A DNA stretch of 64,000 bases from Woeseia sp034521225 (GTDB taxonomy: Bacteria; Pseudomonadota; Gammaproteobacteria; Steroidobacterales; Woeseiaceae): positions 186,001 to 250,000 of the forward strand of contig JAXHMR010000002.1 in the NCBI GenBank assembly GCA_034521225.1, written 5' to 3'. Positions within the stretch are counted from its first letter, which is position 1; the number at the start of each line of letters is the position of its first letter. Shown here piece after piece: positions 61,332-64,000 of this stretch. The notes under the pieces were generated by a model, which was not told where the DNA came from, did not search any database, and saw only the letters and a list, made by a program, of their open reading frames with translations. Both the position numbers and the translations under genes were made by a program.

Positions 61332-61837
61332 AGGGTATAGCAGTTTCGACGACGGTCAACGGCGATGCCGTGGACTTCGTCTGTCACGGCCGCGAGACAC
61401 TGCTCGACGTACTGCGCAACCACCTCGGCCTGATCGGCGCGAAGGAAGGATGCGGTACCGGCGACTGCGGCGCCTGCAGCGTGATGCTCGATGGGCAACT
61501 CGTCTGTTCCTGTCTGGTGCTCGGCGCCGAGGTGGAAGGGCGCGAGATCGAAACGATTGAAGGGATGGCCGATGGCGACAGGTTGCATCCGCTGCAAAGT
61601 CGCTTCCTCGACCATGCGGCCCTGCAATGCGGTGTCTGCACGCCCGGCTTCCTGGTCGCGGCGAAGGCCTTGCTCGATCGAAACAGCAACCCGAGCGAGT
61701 CCGAAATTCGCTATGCACTGGCCGGCAACCTGTGCCGTTGCACGGGCTACGATAAGATCGTGCGTGCCGTCCGCGCTGCAGCAGGGGACCTGCGACGAGG
61801 GCAAAAGGCGCAGGCAAAGCGCAGGGCGGCCGGATAG
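61328..61837 (+). CDS. Molybdenum hydroxylase [2Fe-2S] subunit (CoxS/HcrC-like)
   Basis: Small subunit, 169 residues, carrying two 2Fe-2S clusters. The plant-type cluster is in GCGTGDCGACSVMLDG with the fourth Cys in SCLVL. The second cluster is in QCGVCTPGFL and GNLCRCTGYDKI. The start overlaps the FAD-subunit stop. It passes electrons from the molybdenum centre to FAD. Confidence 0.95.
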   Translation: MKGIAVSTTVNGDAVDFVCHGRETLLDVLRNHLGLIGAKEGCGTGDCGACSVMLDGQLVCSCLVLGAEVEGREIETIEGMADGDRLHPLQSRFLDHAALQCGVCTPGFLVAAKALLDRNSNPSESEIRYALAGNLCRCTGYDKIVRAVRAAAGDLRRGQKAQAKRRAAG

Positions 61838-61850
61838 GGAGAATTTTCAA

Positions 61851-64000
61851 GTGACCCACGACAGCAAATTCACCAACCAGAAATTCAATCTCGTCGGCAC
61901 GCGGGTAAAACGTCCGGATGGCGTGGACAAGGTGACCGGGCGCGCGCGCTATGGCGCGGATACGTTCGCACCGGGGCAGCTGGTTGGGGCGATCCTGCGC
62001 TCGCCGCATGCACACGCAAAGATTCGTCGCATCGATACACGCAGGGCCGAGAAACTCAAGGGCGTCAAGGCCGTCATCACGAGCGCGGACCTGCCGGATC
62101 TCACCGACGGAGATGACGAACTCTACGACATACTCGAGAACTGCATGGCGCGCGGCAGGGCACTGTACGACGGGCACGCGGTCGCCGCCGTGGCGGCACT
62201 CGATGCCGAAACGGCGCGCGAAGCGCTGCAACTCATCAAGGTGGACTACAAGGCACTGCCCCACGTAACGGATGTGGACGAGGCAATGAAGCCGGGTGCG
62301 CCGATTATCCAACCGCGGGTGCGAACGAAGGATAAGCCCGGCAAGCCGACCAACATTGCGGGCGTGGCAACCTACGGCCACGGTGACATCGACGCTGGCT
62401 TCGAGCAAGCCGAAGTCATTATCGAAAAGAGCTATAAGACCGAACAGGTTCACCAGGGTTACATCGAGCCGCATGCTTGCCTTGCAAGTGTCGGTCCGGA
62501 CGGGCAAGGCGAGCTGTGGGTGACGACCCAGGGTCCGTTCGCGTACCGCAATACCTGCGCCACCCTTTTGGGCATGGAAATGTCGCAACTCAAGGTGACG
62601 TCGTCGGAGATTGGCGGCGGCTTCGGCGGCAAGACCCATGTCTGGGCCGAGCCGGTTGCGCTCGCGTTGTCGCGCAAGGCCAACCGGCCGGTCAAGCTGG
62701 TCATGAGCCGCGAAGACGTATTCCGCGCATCGGGACCGGCGTCGTCGACGTCGATCAACGTCAAACTCGGCGCCACCCGGGATGGCCGCATCATCGCCGC
62801 AGATGCGGTGCTGCGCTACAGCGACGGGGCGTTCCCCGGCATCTGGGGCGAGATCGGCGCGATGGCGGCCTGGGCCTGTTACGACATCGAGAACGTCCGG
62901 AGCGTCGGCTACGATGTCATCGTCAATCGGCCGAAGGTCGCGGCCTACCGCGCGCCGTCCGCGCCGATGGCCGCTTTCGCCATCGAGAGCACAGTCACAC
63001 TGATGGCCGAGGAACTCGGCATCGATCCCGTCGAGTTTCGCCTCAGGAATGCGGCGCGCGAGGGCACGCGCGCGTCTTACGGCCCAACCTACGGGCCGAT
63101 CGGGCTCGTGCCGACACTCGAAGCGGTGAAGAGCCATCCGCACATGCGTGCACGGCTCGGCAAGAACCAGGGTCGCGGCGTCGCCTGCGGCTTCTGGTTC
63201 AATTTCGGCGGTCAGACGTGTGCCGACCTCACCATCGGTGCCGACGGTACGGTTACGCTCAGCGTTGGAACCGTCGATGTTGGTGGTGCGCGCGCTTCAC
63301 TGTCGCTGATTGCAGCAGAAGACTTCGGCATTCCCTACGAGCAGGTCCGGTGCAACATCGCGGACACGGCATCGCTCGGGCATAACGACATGACCGACGG
63401 CAGCCGCGGGACGTTCTCGTCGGGAATGGCGGCGATTTTTGCCGCCCGCGACGCGATCGAGCAACTGCGCGCGCGCGCGGCGAAGGCCTGGGACATTGAC
63501 GTGCAGAATGTCTCGTGGAAGAACGGCAGGGCAATGGCGAAAGGAAAGCGCAAGTCCTTGACGCTCAGGGAACTTGCAGAAGCCTCAGCGAACACCGGCG
63601 GGCCAGTCTCCGGCCATAGCCAGGTGGTGCCCGACGGCGCCGGCGTGTCGTTCGCGAGTCACATATGCGACGTCGAGGTCGACCCGGAAACCGGGGCCAC
63701 GAAAGTCGTTCGCTACACGGTTGTGCAGGACGCCGGCAAGGCGGTGCATCCGGACTACGTCGAGGGTCAGTTCCAGGGCGGCGCGGCCCAGGGCATCGGC
63801 TGGGCCCTGAACGAGGAATACGTCTACGGCGAAGACGGCCGCCTGCAGAATGCGGGCTTCCTGGACTACCGGATTCCGGTCTGTTCCGACCTGCCGTTCA
63901 TCGATACGCAAATACTGGAGATACCTAATCCCAACCATCCGTACGGCATACGCGGTGTGGGCGAGACCTCGATCGTGCCGCCATTGGCGGCGGTTGCCAG
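61851..64000 (+). CDS. Molybdenum hydroxylase molybdopterin-binding large subunit (partial)
   Basis: Starts at a GTG (61851) after a GGGAGA site, 13 bases beyond the small subunit, and is open to the window's right edge (over 716 codons). The N-terminal domain begins VGTRVKRPDGVDKVTGRARY. Molybdopterin-binding motifs GGGFGGK and AYRAPSAPMAAFAIES are present, with a conserved GVGETSIVPP close to the edge, holding the expected active-site Glu. The frame has no stop in the part seen. It probably completes a three-subunit hydroxylase; similarity to aromatic-CoA reductase-type members is possible. Confidence 0.92.
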   Translation, partial: MTHDSKFTNQKFNLVGTRVKRPDGVDKVTGRARYGADTFAPGQLVGAILRSPHAHAKIRRIDTRRAEKLKGVKAVITSADLPDLTDGDDELYDILENCMARGRALYDGHAVAAVAALDAETAREALQLIKVDYKALPHVTDVDEAMKPGAPIIQPRVRTKDKPGKPTNIAGVATYGHGDIDAGFEQAEVIIEKSYKTEQVHQGYIEPHACLASVGPDGQGELWVTTQGPFAYRNTCATLLGMEMSQLKVTSSEIGGGFGGKTHVWAEPVALALSRKANRPVKLVMSREDVFRASGPASSTSINVKLGATRDGRIIAADAVLRYSDGAFPGIWGEIGAMAAWACYDIENVRSVGYDVIVNRPKVAAYRAPSAPMAAFAIESTVTLMAEELGIDPVEFRLRNAAREGTRASYGPTYGPIGLVPTLEAVKSHPHMRARLGKNQGRGVACGFWFNFGGQTCADLTIGADGTVTLSVGTVDVGGARASLSLIAAEDFGIPYEQVRCNIADTASLGHNDMTDGSRGTFSSGMAAIFAARDAIEQLRARAAKAWDIDVQNVSWKNGRAMAKGKRKSLTLRELAEASANTGGPVSGHSQVVPDGAGVSFASHICDVEVDPETGATKVVRYTVVQDAGKAVHPDYVEGQFQGGAAQGIGWALNEEYVYGEDGRLQNAGFLDYRIPVCSDLPFIDTQILEIPNPNHPYGIRGVGETSIVPPLAAVA

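Noticed and set aside
61356..63143. 595-residue open frame on the minus strand
   Set aside because: It is antisense to the molybdenum hydroxylase subunits, low in family-like content and rich in Arg/His. Long antisense frames are common in GC-rich codon-biased genes.

Overview
The window looks like a chromosomal segment of a GC-rich gammaproteobacterium, probably an uncultured marine or soil lineage and possibly a metagenome assembly. The evidence is the run of typical gammaproteobacterial housekeeping genes: a pilB fragment, pilA, pilR and pilS, then sucCD, nadE, bamD, rluD, pgeF, clpB, aspS, mutS, pncC, thpR, recA, recX, alaS and csrA, followed by two tRNA genes. The sequence carries many small indels. 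Essential genes such as alaS (about ten indels in 0.9 kb), aspS, clpB and nadE are broken by single-base shifts that restore perfect family motifs when repaired. I therefore read most frameshifts as assembly or sequencing errors, and I give full repaired gene spans.

Layout. (1) 1-26.7 kb is conserved backbone: type IV pilus regulation with a sigma54 promoter for pilin, central metabolism, outer-membrane assembly, proteostasis, DNA repair and translation. Palindromic intergenic repeats at 16-17 kb run into and extend the 3' end of mutS. (2) tRNA-Ser(GCT) and tRNA-Arg(ACG) lie at 26.8-27.1 kb. The tRNA-Arg 3' end is the attachment site of a genomic island of about 20.4 kb, from 27,084 to a degenerate second copy of the tRNA end at 47,410-47,458. 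(3) The island begins with two tyrosine recombinases and an AlpA-like protein. After a structured non-coding stretch and an XRE regulator comes a defence cargo in visibly more AT-rich DNA. The cargo is a four-gene plus-strand block (Fe-S helicase-nuclease, DNA methyltransferase, type III-like restriction helicase-nuclease, N-truncated ATPase), a minus-strand short prokaryotic Argonaute with a TIR-APAZ partner (SPARTA type), an unrecognised small gene, an anti-phage dCTP deaminase, and a HigBA toxin-antitoxin pair with its operator. (4) Just outside attR lie a deleted IS481-type transposase and a fragment of a second copy of the island integrase, the scar of another insertion at the same place. 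(5) 48-64 kb holds accessory and metabolic genes: a DUF4136 lipoprotein, GNAT enzymes, a ribosome-hibernation/cold-shock fusion protein, a RAYT transposase, an M24 peptidase next to a histone-deacetylase-like amidohydrolase and a glutamine amidotransferase, two probably exported redox proteins, and the three subunits of a xanthine-dehydrogenase-family molybdenum hydroxylase whose large subunit runs off the window.

The most interesting content is the defence island. It combines abortive NAD-depleting immunity (SPARTA), nucleotide depletion (dCTP deaminase), restriction-modification with an extra helicase-nuclease, and a toxin-antitoxin, all between tRNA-derived attachment sites. The four-gene block around the methyltransferase and the small unknown gene between the deaminase and TIR-APAZ are the parts I cannot match to a named, characterised system.
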